64,000 nt of DNA from CAYNMC01 sp964398365 (GCA_964398365.1 CAYNMC010000038.1:1-64000); one strand, 5' to 3'. Positions 34,839-43,605 are shown, counted from the first letter of the stretch. Numbers and translations are program-made. The notes: generated by a model not told the origin, from the sequence alone.

Positions 34839-35306
34839 CTAAGCCTTTTTACCTACCACCACTTTGGCGGGTCTCAACAATCGTCCTTTCAGCTTATAAC
34901 CATTTTCCACAACTTTTAAGATTTGATTTTCTTGACCAGCTTGAGTTTCAACACACTCCATCAAGTGGGCGTCAAATTTTGTCTTTCCTGCTTCAATAGG
35001 AATTACTTCAACTCCTTCTTCGTTTAAAATTTTTTTAAACTGATTAACGCTTAAATCTAATCCTTGGTCTTTTAAGTGGGCTGCAGTCTTTTCTAAATTA
35101 GAAAATAAAGGTAATAACTTTAAAATCAAATCGCTGTTTGCCCACTCCAGCCATTCTTTTTTTTGTTCAGCCGTCTTTTTTTCTAAATTTTGATAATCTG
35201 CTAAAGCCCGTTTCCATTTATTGGTTAAATCTGCCACTTCAGTTTTTAATTTCTCAATTTCTGAATTTTCCTTTTGGTTTTTAATTTTGATTTTTGATTT
35301 TTGCAT
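34839..35306 (-). CDS. grpE: nucleotide exchange factor GrpE
   Basis: A 155-residue GrpE. A Lys/Glu-rich coiled coil (residues 10-55: KLKTEVADLTNKWKRALADY, where the usual consensus is RAxADYxN) is followed by a small beta domain with EGVEVIPIEAGKTKFDAHL and ILKVVENGYKLKGRLLRPAK. It lies between hrcA and dnaK, its usual place. The N-terminus is short, as in reduced genomes. Confidence 0.95.
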   Translation of the reverse strand: MQKSKIKIKNQKENSEIEKLKTEVADLTNKWKRALADYQNLEKKTAEQKKEWLEWANSDLILKLLPLFSNLEKTAAHLKDQGLDLSVNQFKKILNEEGVEVIPIEAGKTKFDAHLMECVETQAGQENQILKVVENGYKLKGRLLRPAKVVVGKKA

Positions 35307-35324
35307 TTTTATCTCCTGTTTTCT

Positions 35325-36056
35325 CTACCACTCTTTAAGAATATCATTAAGTAAAGTGCCAAAATATCTCACCGTCGGAATTACATAAGCAAAATTAAAC
35401 CGGCACGAACCAATAACACCCAGCGAACCCTTAAGACTTGAAGCTTGAAAGTCAGTAAACACTAAAGCACAGGAATTAAGAACTTCCAAACCCCAATCTT
35501 CACCCAGTAGAACATGAACACTTTCTTCTTCAGCAGCCTTCGCAAAAACTTTATGAATTGCCGAAAAATCCTCAATTAAACCCAGAACGGTTTTGGTAAC
35601 ATCGATATCAAAAAATTCAGGAAGATCTAAAATATTCGCATAGCCGGCATGATAAAGATCCCCTTCGCTGGTTAAAGCCACCGCTAGGGCATCGGTTTTT
35701 TGAGCTAAAACCTGCGTAGTTTGACTTAGAAGTTTTTCTATCTTTGTCCGCGCATCCCAAATTTTTTCCTTGACGGCGACTTCGTCGGCTACCGAAAGCT
35801 GCTTTTCTTCCATCAATTGTTTGAGGTAAAACCTCAAAGCAGCAGTCGTGGGTAACCGCCCGCCGGAAATATGAGCTTTATGCAAAAAACCTTTCTTTTC
35901 TAGTTGAGCCATTTCATTGCGAATCGTGGCGGGTGAAACCCCTAAATTATATTTTTTATCCAACATCTCACTTCCCACTGCCTCACCGCTTTGAATATTT
36001 TCTTCAATGATGGTTTTTAAAATTTTTAATTGTCGAGGTGTCAGCTCTTCATTCAT
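35325..36056 (-). CDS. hrcA: heat-inducible transcription repressor HrcA, short form
   Basis: HrcA represses heat-shock operons by binding the CIRCE element, folded with the help of GroEL in most bacteria. The winged-helix N-terminus has LTPRQLKILKTIIEENIQSG, VGSEMLDKKYNLGVSPATIR and NEMAQLEKKGFLHKAHISGG, closely matching the family. The rest is 243 residues in total, against about 340 usually, so part of the central GAF-like/insertion region is gone. A CIRCE copy lies directly upstream, which implies autoregulation. Confidence 0.9.
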   Translation of the reverse strand: MNEELTPRQLKILKTIIEENIQSGEAVGSEMLDKKYNLGVSPATIRNEMAQLEKKGFLHKAHISGGRLPTTAALRFYLKQLMEEKQLSVADEVAVKEKIWDARTKIEKLLSQTTQVLAQKTDALAVALTSEGDLYHAGYANILDLPEFFDIDVTKTVLGLIEDFSAIHKVFAKAAEEESVHVLLGEDWGLEVLNSCALVFTDFQASSLKGSLGVIGSCRFNFAYVIPTVRYFGTLLNDILKEW

Positions 36057-36077
36057 GAGTTTTAAACCTCCCTTTAA

Positions 36078-36104
36078 TTAGCACTATCCTAACAAGACTG
36101 CTAA
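36078..36104 (-). promoter_or_regulatory. CIRCE operator of the hrcA-dnaK operon
   Basis: Reading the minus strand, TTAGCAGTC, a 9 nt spacer and TAGTGCTAA match TTAGCACTC-N9-GAGTGCTAA with one mismatch per arm. It overlaps the -10 box, so bound HrcA would block RNA polymerase. Confidence 0.88.
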
Positions 36105-36114
36105 GAGTTGTCAA
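36086..36114 (-). promoter_or_regulatory. promoter of the hrcA-grpE-dnaK-dnaJ operon
   Basis: TTGACA (36109-36114) and TAGGAT (36086-36091) are separated by 17 bp, a sigma-A type promoter overlapped by CIRCE. Confidence 0.8.
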
Positions 36115-36161
36115 GAGGATAAAAAGAAACGAGAAAGACCATAAATTTCAAGAATCAGGAT

Positions 36162-36875
36162 TTAATAACAACCTTTTTTAATATAAAAGATAAAGGGTGG
36201 TTTTTGGGAATCATGAATTTTCTGGGCTAGAGCCAAACCCACATAACGCCAGTGCCAAGGTTCAAAATTATAGCCGGTCAAAACTTGATCCTCTTTACCA
36301 TGAGACATCACAAAGCCATATTTATAGGCATTTTCTTGCAACCACTGCCATTCTTTATCTCCTTCCTTAATTGTTCTTTTGTCAGAAAAAGCCAAATCCA
36401 CCGCGGTTCCCAACTGATGTTCGCTGTAACCAACTTCGGCAACTTGCCGGTGACCCTGCTGACCTAGCAACTTTAAAATTTTTTCTTTTAAAAAACGCTG
36501 TTGATCAGCGGAACGGTAAGCAGACAAAACATAAACTGAGCTCCCTAAATCTTGATGTAAAGCACTTAAGAGCAATTTAAGCTGTTGGGCCGCCTCCGCC
36601 CTTAAATATTGCCGACCAAAGACGGCAAAATTTTCTTCTTGAAACAAAACTAAATCTTGAGGTTGATAAGAAGGATCGATACTCGTATATTTGGTCACCG
36701 CGATGTTTAGGGAATCTTCATTAAAGCAAATTTTACCGGCTTTTTTTTCTGATTCTTCCAAGGCAGTCATTAAACCCAAAACCTTTCTAAAATCTTGATT
36801 TTTAGAAATCAAACACCAGCTGATAATCCCTAAAAAAATGATCAATAAGCTGAAATTAATTTTATTTTCAATCAT
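36162..36875 (-). CDS. D-alanyl-D-alanine carboxypeptidase, VanY/M15B type
   Basis: The N-terminus has a signal anchor (FSLLIIFLGIISWCLIS). The peptidase domain has the M15 zinc pattern: SAYRSADQQ, SEHQLGTAVDLAF (SxHxxGxAxD) and EPWHWRYVG (ExWHxRYV). It trims D-Ala from peptidoglycan stem peptides outside the cell. At 237 residues it is full length. It is divergent from the EndoQ-like gene, about 20 bp apart, with facing AT-rich promoter sequence. Confidence 0.92.
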   Translation of the reverse strand: MIENKINFSLLIIFLGIISWCLISKNQDFRKVLGLMTALEESEKKAGKICFNEDSLNIAVTKYTSIDPSYQPQDLVLFQEENFAVFGRQYLRAEAAQQLKLLLSALHQDLGSSVYVLSAYRSADQQRFLKEKILKLLGQQGHRQVAEVGYSEHQLGTAVDLAFSDKRTIKEGDKEWQWLQENAYKYGFVMSHGKEDQVLTGYNFEPWHWRYVGLALAQKIHDSQKPPFIFYIKKGCY

Positions 36876-36884
36876 TAAGTAAAG

Positions 36885-36890
36885 TATAAT
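36885..36890 (+). promoter_or_regulatory. -10 box of the EndoQ-like gene (leaderless arrangement)
   Basis: TATAAT ends 7 nt before the ATG at 36898; the transcript should begin at the start codon. Confidence 0.65.
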
Positions 36891-36897
36891 TAACTTT

Positions 36898-38232
36898 ATG
36901 AAAATTGTCGCCGATCTTCATCTCCATTCTAAATATTCCCGCGCCGTCTCTCAACAAATGGATCTTTTTTATCTTGAAGAATGGGCTAAAAAAAAGGGGA
37001 TTGACTTGCTGGGTACCGGCGATTTTACCCATCCCTTGTGGTTTAGTGAACTTGAAACAAAGCTAAAAGAGGTTTCTGAAGGTATTTATGTCTTAAAAGA
37101 TCATTCTTCGGCGGCGGTAAATTTTGTTTTAACTTGCGAGCTAAGTTCAATTTATTCTCAAGGTGGCCGCTTAAGACGTATTCACAATCTTGTTTTCGCA
37201 CCTTCTCTGGCTACGGCAAAAAAAATTAATCAAGAATTAACCAGAAGAGGGGTTAATCTTCTGGCTGATGGTCGACCAACCCTTGGTTTATCTGCCATCC
37301 ACTTAGCAGAGTTAATTTGGTCGTTGGATGAAAATTGTTTAATTATCCCCGCTCATGTCTGGACACCATGGTTTTCTTTGTATGGTTCAAAATCAGGTTT
37401 TGATTCTCTTGAAGAATGCTTTGGTAATTTTCAGAATAAAATTTACGCCATTGAAACTGGTTTATCGTCTGATCCGGCCATGAATTGGCGCATTGAAGAA
37501 CTTAAAAATCGTTCAATTTTATCATTTTCCGATGCCCACTCACCAACAAAACTTGGTCGAGAAGCCACGGTTTTTAAAATTAAAAATAAAAGCCTGAAAA
37601 ATCAAGTTAATTTCTCTTTTAAAGATTTGGCAGCAGCCATCAAACAAGAAAAAGAAGCAGTTTGGGAAATCAGTCACACAATTGAGTTTTATCCCGAAGA
37701 AGGTAAATATCATTACACTGGCCATCGCCATTGCCAGATTAGTCAATCACCGCAGCAAACCAAAACTAAGGGTTTCATCTGTCCGGTTTGTGGTAAACCC
37801 CTAACTGTAGGGGTGATGTCCCGAGTAGAAGAACTTGCCAGCTTCAATTCCCAAATTTTAAAAAAAGAAAGTCATTATGGAGTCATTGTCAATTATTCTG
37901 CGCTTTCACCTAACCGCCCCCCTTATATTATGTTAGTCCCCCTTTTGGAAATTTTAACTGAAGCCTTGAAAACCAGCAGTCATCAAAAACTCCTCAAAGC
38001 TTACGAAAATTTGATTCAAAATTTCCAGTCTGAATTAACGGTCTTGATCAAAACACCCATTGAACAAATCGCTAAAGTAGCGGGTGAGAGAGTTGCGGAG
38101 GGGATAGATAAAGTCAGACATGGAAAAATTGTTATCAAGCCTGGTTTTGATGGTCTTTTTGGCTTGGTAAAAATTTGGCCGGAAAGGAATGAAAAAACGC
38201 CACTTGTCAAAGAGCAGATGAGTCTGTTTTAA
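36898..38232 (+). CDS. endonuclease Q-like PHP-domain DNA repair nuclease
   Basis: The protein opens with a PHP active site (VADLHLHSKYSRAVS) and has GTGDFTHPLWF, IIPAHVWTPWFSLYG and SFSDAHSPTKLGREAT, which together resemble archaeal EndoQ, the enzyme that nicks DNA next to uracil, hypoxanthine or AP sites. A zinc-finger-like CPVCGKPLTVGVMSRVEELA follows at about residue 298. At 444 residues it fits the family. The very C-terminus is EQMSLF, matching the bacterial sliding-clamp motif QxxLF. The archaeal enzyme uses PCNA, so a clamp link is plausible. Substrate is inferred from family. Confidence 0.85.
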   Translation: MKIVADLHLHSKYSRAVSQQMDLFYLEEWAKKKGIDLLGTGDFTHPLWFSELETKLKEVSEGIYVLKDHSSAAVNFVLTCELSSIYSQGGRLRRIHNLVFAPSLATAKKINQELTRRGVNLLADGRPTLGLSAIHLAELIWSLDENCLIIPAHVWTPWFSLYGSKSGFDSLEECFGNFQNKIYAIETGLSSDPAMNWRIEELKNRSILSFSDAHSPTKLGREATVFKIKNKSLKNQVNFSFKDLAAAIKQEKEAVWEISHTIEFYPEEGKYHYTGHRHCQISQSPQQTKTKGFICPVCGKPLTVGVMSRVEELASFNSQILKKESHYGVIVNYSALSPNRPPYIMLVPLLEILTEALKTSSHQKLLKAYENLIQNFQSELTVLIKTPIEQIAKVAGERVAEGIDKVRHGKIVIKPGFDGLFGLVKIWPERNEKTPLVKEQMSLF

Positions 38233-38268
38233 TTAAATTGTTTAATAAAATTTAAAAAAGGAGGGGCT

Positions 38269-38595
38269 ATGGCTACCTCTCATAAACTCTCATCAGGTTT
38301 AAACCGGAATCTGGCTGCGGCTTTAAGCTATGCCGGAATTTGGATAACCGGACTTATCTTTTTTTTATGGGAAAAAGAAGATAAATTTGTTAGGTTTCAT
38401 GCCCTCCAATCGCTTATCTTTTTTGGCGGTTTAACTATTATCACCATGGTTCCCTTTTTAGGCTGGTTACCCATTTGGTGGATTTTGGGTTTTGTTGTTT
38501 GGCTTATCTGCATTGTCAAGGCTTACCAAGGGGAGGAATTTTTATTACCTTTTGTGGGCCAATTCGCCAAAAATAAGCTGGAAGAAATGAAATAA
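38269..38595 (+). CDS. DUF4870-like small membrane protein
   Basis: The 108-residue protein has an N-terminal NLAAALSYAGIWITGLIFFL segment, EKEDKFVRFHALQSLIFFGG and two more hydrophobic segments with LPIWWILGFVVWLICIVKAY. The FxRFHALQS pattern is typical of DUF4870/Tic20-like small membrane proteins. AAAGGAGG precedes the ATG. Its role is unknown. It may share a transcript with the EndoQ-like gene 36 bp upstream. Confidence 0.8.
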   Translation: MATSHKLSSGLNRNLAAALSYAGIWITGLIFFLWEKEDKFVRFHALQSLIFFGGLTIITMVPFLGWLPIWWILGFVVWLICIVKAYQGEEFLLPFVGQFAKNKLEEMK

Positions 38596-38680
38596 TCATT
38601 CCTCTTAACTTCCTCCTCGATACCTTGAAATTGAAGGGGATTTAAAATATAATTTTAGTTTAGTTTAATGAAAGCTCGTG

Positions 38681-39595
38681 ATGCACAAGTTTTTAGGATT
38701 TATTATCATCTTTTTTTTGTCTTTAGGTTTAGGGGGCTGTAACCTGCCTTTTCTAAAGCCAAAAAAAGCGGCCATTCAAGTGCTTGCTAACCCGACAGCG
38801 GCGGTTTTTCTCAATGATGAACGGGTTGGCACTACCCCATTTTTTGACGATAAAATTAAACCTGCGGATTATAAAGTCAAACTGGTCACCGAAAGTAGTC
38901 AACCGCCTTTAGTTTGGGAAGGTAGAGTTAACCTTATTGGTGGTGTTCTCACCGTGATTAACCGGGATCTCGGAGAAAATGAAGAAAAAAGCAGTGGTTA
39001 TGTCTTATCATTAGAACCCCAGACCAATAAAAAAACTGCAAGCATGGTAGTCCGTACCATTCCCGATGGTGCCGTCATTTCTTTAAATAATGAACCTAAG
39101 GGATTTGCCCCTTTAAGTGTGGATAATTTAAACGAAGGAGAAGAATCGTTAGTCATCTCTTCACCAGGTTATATTGAGAAAAGTTTTAAAGCTAAATTTA
39201 TCAAAGGTTATAAACTACTGGTTGACGCCCAACTTGCCAAAATGCCTGAAGAACAACCAAAAGTGGAAGAAGAAAAAGAAGCAACCGCCTCGGCCCAGGC
39301 CTCACCAACGCCCAAAACCAGTCCCAGCCCAAGTCCTAAAAGCAGCGCTTCGCCCAGCGCCAGTCCTAAAGAAATTGATGAATCTTTCCCCAGACCTTAC
39401 GTTGTGATCAAAAGCCCAAACTTCGGTTGGGTAAGGGTTAGAAGCGAACCGAATACCCAAAGCCAAGAATTAACAAAGGTGAATGACGGTGAACAATATA
39501 AATGGCTGGCAACCAGTGCCGGGTGGTATAAGATCGAATATGAAGAGGGTAAAGAAGGCTGGATTTCTGGCAAATACGCGGAATTATATAAATAA
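38681..39595 (+). CDS. PEGA- and SH3b-domain lipoprotein
   Basis: A signal peptide ends in a lipobox (LGLGGC), so the mature protein is lipid-anchored at Cys. Two PEGA-like repeats follow: IQVLANPTAAVFLNDERVGT with TPFFDD, then VVRTIPDGAVISLNNEPKG with FAPLSV. A Ser/Pro/Lys-rich linker of about 45 residues comes next, and an SH3b domain (GWVRVRSEPNTQSQELTKV, then GWISGKYAELYK) ends the protein. SH3b domains bind peptidoglycan, so it probably links membrane and wall. ATG at 38681 is preferred to the GTG one codon upstream. Confidence 0.88.
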   Translation: MHKFLGFIIIFFLSLGLGGCNLPFLKPKKAAIQVLANPTAAVFLNDERVGTTPFFDDKIKPADYKVKLVTESSQPPLVWEGRVNLIGGVLTVINRDLGENEEKSSGYVLSLEPQTNKKTASMVVRTIPDGAVISLNNEPKGFAPLSVDNLNEGEESLVISSPGYIEKSFKAKFIKGYKLLVDAQLAKMPEEQPKVEEEKEATASAQASPTPKTSPSPSPKSSASPSASPKEIDESFPRPYVVIKSPNFGWVRVRSEPNTQSQELTKVNDGEQYKWLATSAGWYKIEYEEGKEGWISGKYAELYK

Positions 39596-39765
39596 ATAGC
39601 GAGTCGCTTAAGCTAAAAATTAGACTAAAGTAAACTAAGGCTAAATTTTAAACTTCCTTTAACTTTACAAACCAAAACTAAAATTGCGCAAACCCTTATA
39701 AACTTAAAAGAAACCTGCTTTTCTTTATTTAATTCTAAAAGTGGGTTTAAAAAATTGATTTAAAC

Positions 39766-40686
39766 CTACCAATAAATTGTCAAAATTAAAAGGAAAATCC
39801 AAATAATTATCGTCACAATAAGCGGTTTATCTGAAAAGAAAACCTCTTCCGGTGATTCACCTTTACCCTCATAAATAAGTTGCACATAGCGCATCACACC
39901 ATAAATAACAAAGGGAATGGTCAACATTGTCCATTTTTGAGCAACTAAAGCCCGTGGTAAATCAGCCATAATCGGCAATGTTTTACCCAATTCTAAAGCT
40001 GTCGGTTGAGAAAAGGTAAACAAAGCGTAAGTCAACCAAGTCGCGGTAGCAAAAATTGAAGTATAAACGTCCAGTAATTTCTCCGAATAAAAAAGTAGGG
40101 CTTTACGGTGTTTAGCTGCCAGACCTGCCAATAAGGTCAATTCACAACGTCTTTTCCCTACTGCCAAGAATAAAGAAAAGGAAGTTACACAAAGTAAAAG
40201 CCAAACCCCGATATGGGCATTAACGGCAACCGCTCCAGCCCAAACCCTTAAAATAAAACCAACAGCAATCACTAAAACATCTAAAATGGCTTTTTGTTTA
40301 AAATAAAAGTTATAGCTTAAATGCAAAAGAAAATAACAAAAACAAATCATAAAAAAGAAAAAAGAAAGATTGAAGGCTAAAAGTAAAGTTATAAAAAAAC
40401 CAGAAACAGCTAAAAAAATTGCCATGGGGAAAGGTAAGGTACCAGCAGCAATTGGCCGACGACACTTAACAGGATGCAACCTATCTTGTGGGGCATCAAC
40501 TAAATCATTAAAAAAATAAACAGTGGAGGCAGCTAAACAAAAAATGGCAAAAGCGGCAATTGCTGCCAAAAGCTTTTCGGGGATGAACAACCAACCGGAA
40601 AGGGTTAAGCCTACAAATAAACTTAGGTTTTTAACCCATTGCTTTGGTCGAGCTGAGATGAGAATTGCTTTAAAAACTTTATCCAT
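39766..40686 (-). CDS. UbiA-family prenyltransferase, decaprenyl-phosphate phosphoribosyltransferase (DPPR synthase)-like
   Basis: The 306-residue protein has eight or nine membrane segments and the first Asp-rich motif FNDLVDAPQDRLHPVKCRRPIAAG in its DPPR-synthase form (NDxxDxxxDxxHPxKxxRPIAxG), written here as pieces of that motif. The N-terminal ISARPKQWVKNLSLF also fits. DPPR synthase transfers phosphoribose from PRPP to a polyprenyl phosphate, giving ribose/arabinose donors for cell-surface glycans. Its start lies inside the end of the WecA-like gene, a 64 bp overlap. It closes an operon of glycan genes. Confidence 0.85.
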   Translation of the reverse strand: MDKVFKAILISARPKQWVKNLSLFVGLTLSGWLFIPEKLLAAIAAFAIFCLAASTVYFFNDLVDAPQDRLHPVKCRRPIAAGTLPFPMAIFLAVSGFFITLLLAFNLSFFFFMICFCYFLLHLSYNFYFKQKAILDVLVIAVGFILRVWAGAVAVNAHIGVWLLLCVTSFSLFLAVGKRRCELTLLAGLAAKHRKALLFYSEKLLDVYTSIFATATWLTYALFTFSQPTALELGKTLPIMADLPRALVAQKWTMLTIPFVIYGVMRYVQLIYEGKGESPEEVFFSDKPLIVTIIIWIFLLILTIYW

Positions 40687-41720
40687 ATTAAAAAACTTCC
40701 CAGAATCACCATTAGCATCATGATTGTATACAATTTCCCCCTAGAACTCAAACTAAGGGCCAAAATTCCTAAAATAAGGGTAGTTAGCCAGTAAAAAATT
40801 GCCACTTTTCTCTTACTCCAGCCTGCCCGCAAAAGATGATGGTGTAAATGCTGGGCATCTCCCCAAACCGGCGAGCGACCGGTAAACAATCGATAAAGGA
40901 CCACAAAAAAAGCATCCACTAAGGGTAAACTTAAAACCATGATTGCGGTCCCTACTTTAGTGGTGGCGAGAATCGAAAGCACGGCTAACATAAAACCCGC
41001 AATTGTCCCACCACCATAGCCCGGCATAATTTTCTGGGGATAAAAATTAAAAGGTAAAAAACCAAAGTAGGCGCCGGCGGTAATAAAAGCCAAAACCGCA
41101 ACCGGCCATTGCGTAATGTCAGCCGAATAGCGAAAACTGGCGATGCCCACGGTCACCGAAGCAATCACAACAATCCCTGGCAGTTGACCATCAACGCCCT
41201 TGGCCCAGTTAACAAAATTCATACAAGCTAATAACCAAATTACGGCAAAAAGGTCAGCTAAAAGCCAAAGATGGCGCACCTTCCCAAAAAGAAAAATTGA
41301 TAACTGGGGCTGATCTAAGCGAATAATCCCGCCTAAAGGATTGGTGATAAAAGGAATGCCAATACCGCCACCAACGACACACAAGCAAGCCAGAAATCCC
41401 AAAAAAAGACGAAGATAAGGATTAAGATCAAAAAGATCGTCAAAGAAACCAATCACCGCCAGCATCAAAAGTCCCAATAAAATTGCCCATAAATGTTTAT
41501 CTGTCGGTAAAAAAAATAGACTGCTTAAAAAAATGGCCAAAAAGATGACCAAGCCGCCTCCTCGAGGAACTGGATACCGATGAATTACTTTTGGATGTTT
41601 TTTCCCAGAAGGGTCATCTAACCAACCAAAGCGACGGTAAATTTTTATTATAAGTGGCGTAAAAAGGAAGGCCAAAAGTGAAGAAAGTAAAAAAACTTTA
41701 ATCAGTTGCAGCAAATCCAT
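40623..41720 (-). CDS. undecaprenyl-phosphate sugar-1-phosphate transferase (WecA/TagO type)
   Basis: A polytopic protein of the MraY/WecA family that attaches a sugar-1-phosphate to the polyprenyl carrier and starts surface polysaccharide synthesis. Visible motifs are HRYPVPRGGGLVIF, the Asp-rich AVIGFFDDLFDLNP, NFVNWAKGVDGQLPGI and GDAQHLHHHLLRAGWS (the HHxxH region). At 365 residues it is normal. It overlaps the next gene by 64 bp and follows a small membrane protein by 9 bp. Confidence 0.92.
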   Translation of the reverse strand: MDLLQLIKVFLLSSLLAFLFTPLIIKIYRRFGWLDDPSGKKHPKVIHRYPVPRGGGLVIFLAIFLSSLFFLPTDKHLWAILLGLLMLAVIGFFDDLFDLNPYLRLFLGFLACLCVVGGGIGIPFITNPLGGIIRLDQPQLSIFLFGKVRHLWLLADLFAVIWLLACMNFVNWAKGVDGQLPGIVVIASVTVGIASFRYSADITQWPVAVLAFITAGAYFGFLPFNFYPQKIMPGYGGGTIAGFMLAVLSILATTKVGTAIMVLSLPLVDAFFVVLYRLFTGRSPVWGDAQHLHHHLLRAGWSKRKVAIFYWLTTLILGILALSLSSRGKLYTIMMLMVILGSFLIWIKFLKQFSSQLDQSNGLKT

Positions 41721-41729
41721 AAAAATAAT

Positions 41730-42080
41730 TTAAATCGCCAGCAAAAATAAAATCTTGAAAAAGGTGGTAATTAACAAAAATGTCAGCAAGATATTCGTCG
41801 CTAAAAAAATCTTGCTTAGCAATTTTTCTTTTTCAGTTTGTCGATAGGCTAAAAAGATATTAAATAATCCTAGAAATAAAAGTAGACTTGGCAATAAAAA
41901 GAGATTTTTTTTGTCAGCTAACTGTTCTTTCCCCCATGGTCGGCTGTAAAAAAGTGGCACCAATGGGGGTAAATGTTGCCAGAGCAAAACTAAAATCAAT
42001 AAAATTAAAAAAACTGCCGCTAATAAGCTGTAACTGCTCCAAATAAAAAGTTTGTCTTTAAAAAACTCTGTCCACTTCAT
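41730..42080 (-). CDS. small membrane protein, DUF1648-like
   Basis: The 116 residues form three membrane segments (AAVFLILLILVLLWQ, FLLPSLLLFLGLFNIFLAY, FLATNILLTFLLITTFF). Between the first two lies LPPLVPLFYSRPWGKEQLA, reminiscent of the PxHxN-like segment of DUF1648. No known catalytic residues. It is 9 bp before the WecA-like gene and 70 bp after a GT-C enzyme, so is part of the glycan operon. Similar small proteins are common in CPR genomes. Confidence 0.65.
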   Translation of the reverse strand: MKWTEFFKDKLFIWSSYSLLAAVFLILLILVLLWQHLPPLVPLFYSRPWGKEQLADKKNLFLLPSLLLFLGLFNIFLAYRQTEKEKLLSKIFLATNILLTFLLITTFFKILFLLAI

Positions 42081-42153
42081 AGTCGTGCTTTTGCCACAAA
42101 AAGGCTTTAGGTAAAAAGGGCAAATAAAATTAATTTAATCACCTTCTCTAATT

Positions 42154-43605
42154 TTACCCCTTTTTTAAAAAAATTGTGGTTCTTGCCAATTCAGTCACTT
42201 TAAAATAATCAAGCTTAATAAATTCGTCTAATTCCTCAAAATTAGGACTGTTTTTGATTTTAACAATTAAGCGCGGCTGGTTTTCTTTAAGCGCAAGGAG
42301 GGTTTCCTGCCATCCCTTAAAATCTACGACGTGATAAGCAACCGTGTAGCGACCCGGTGGTAGACGTTCACTCATGATATACAAACAAGGCTCATCTCCC
42401 CAAATAAAAATGTTTTCATAAGGATAACTCAAACTTTTGATGATTTTAGCTACTTGATAAAGTTCATTCACCTGCTCACCAAAAAAGGCAAAATAAGCTT
42501 CCTTGCTTTTTTGGCCGGTTAAAAATTGATAAAAATTTTGATAGTAGGGCCAAACTGGATAAGACCAAAATTGGTAATGCCAAAAGGCGAAAATCAGTAA
42601 AAAAATTGCACCCATAATCCAGACTTTTTCCAAAATTTTTCTCCCCTTAAAAAACCAAATTATTAAAAGCGAAAGAGCCGGACCAACTTGGAGTAAATAA
42701 TGCGGGTATGGTCTACCAGAAAGCAGGGCAGCAAATAAATCAAAGAAGAACCACAAAATTAAAAAAAGAAAGTGTTTAGCTAAATGTTGCCGTGTCAAAA
42801 AAATCAGGATAAGGATTAAAGTTAAAATTATGCCTCGATGGCTAAACCCTGAACTTAAAGAAAATAAAGGCTTCTGCCACTCACCAGCCCACGCAGAAAG
42901 ATAACCAAGGTTTTGAAAAAAAATTGCTTTTAAATAAATAGCCAAAGCCCTTTGCCACCAGTAGTAAACCACCGTTAATAAAGGCAAGAAAGAAAATCCC
43001 GTGATTAAAAAGAAAAAATTTTTAAGCTTGGCACTTGTAAGTTTTAACTTTGGGGTTTTAAAAATTAAAAAAGTGAAAGCAGCTAAAAAAGTAAAACCGG
43101 CTGGAACTTTAAAAAGAAAACCTAAACTAAACAAAACCCCAATTAAAAAATAGTTTTTAGTTTTAAATTTGGAAATCAAAAACAACATGGCGGCCGTGGT
43201 GGGCATAATCATAAAAATTTCACCATTGGCAATATTCCCTTCCTGAGTCACACTAAAAATGGTAAAAAATAAAGCCGCAGCAAAAGCGCTCAGTTCATTT
43301 TTAAAAATTTTTTTTGCCAAAATAAAAATTAGCCAGACATTAATTAAGTGCCAAAAAAGTAAAAAATAACGAAACCAAAATTGATTACCGACTAAAGCAG
43401 CAACCAAGTAAATAAGAGGCGGCTTATTATCATAAATATCTCTATAAAGAACCAGTCCCTGACGCAAACCTAAACCCAAAGTTAAATAAATACCTTCATC
43501 ACCATAACGATAAGGTTCGAAAAGTGAAGGTAATTGCAAACAAAATGCCAAAAAAATGGCTATGCCTAAACCTTTGGAAATATTTAATCTTTTCTGACCA
43601 TCCAT
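42154..43605 (-). CDS. GT-C glycosyltransferase (PMT/GT39-like)
   Basis: A 483-residue polytopic protein with about 11 membrane segments. The first outer loop has YRYGDEGIYLTLGL (the acidic DE of GT-C enzymes), followed by GLVLYRDIYDNKPPLIYL, typical of dolichyl-phosphate-mannose-like transferases. The C-terminal soluble part has NIFIWGDEPCLYIMSERLPP. It transfers a sugar from a polyprenyl-phosphate donor on the outer face. The start overlaps the preceding GT-C gene by 22 bp. Confidence 0.85.
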   Translation of the reverse strand: MDGQKRLNISKGLGIAIFLAFCLQLPSLFEPYRYGDEGIYLTLGLGLRQGLVLYRDIYDNKPPLIYLVAALVGNQFWFRYFLLFWHLINVWLIFILAKKIFKNELSAFAAALFFTIFSVTQEGNIANGEIFMIMPTTAAMLFLISKFKTKNYFLIGVLFSLGFLFKVPAGFTFLAAFTFLIFKTPKLKLTSAKLKNFFFLITGFSFLPLLTVVYYWWQRALAIYLKAIFFQNLGYLSAWAGEWQKPLFSLSSGFSHRGIILTLILILIFLTRQHLAKHFLFLILWFFFDLFAALLSGRPYPHYLLQVGPALSLLIIWFFKGRKILEKVWIMGAIFLLIFAFWHYQFWSYPVWPYYQNFYQFLTGQKSKEAYFAFFGEQVNELYQVAKIIKSLSYPYENIFIWGDEPCLYIMSERLPPGRYTVAYHVVDFKGWQETLLALKENQPRLIVKIKNSPNFEELDEFIKLDYFKVTELARTTIFLKKG

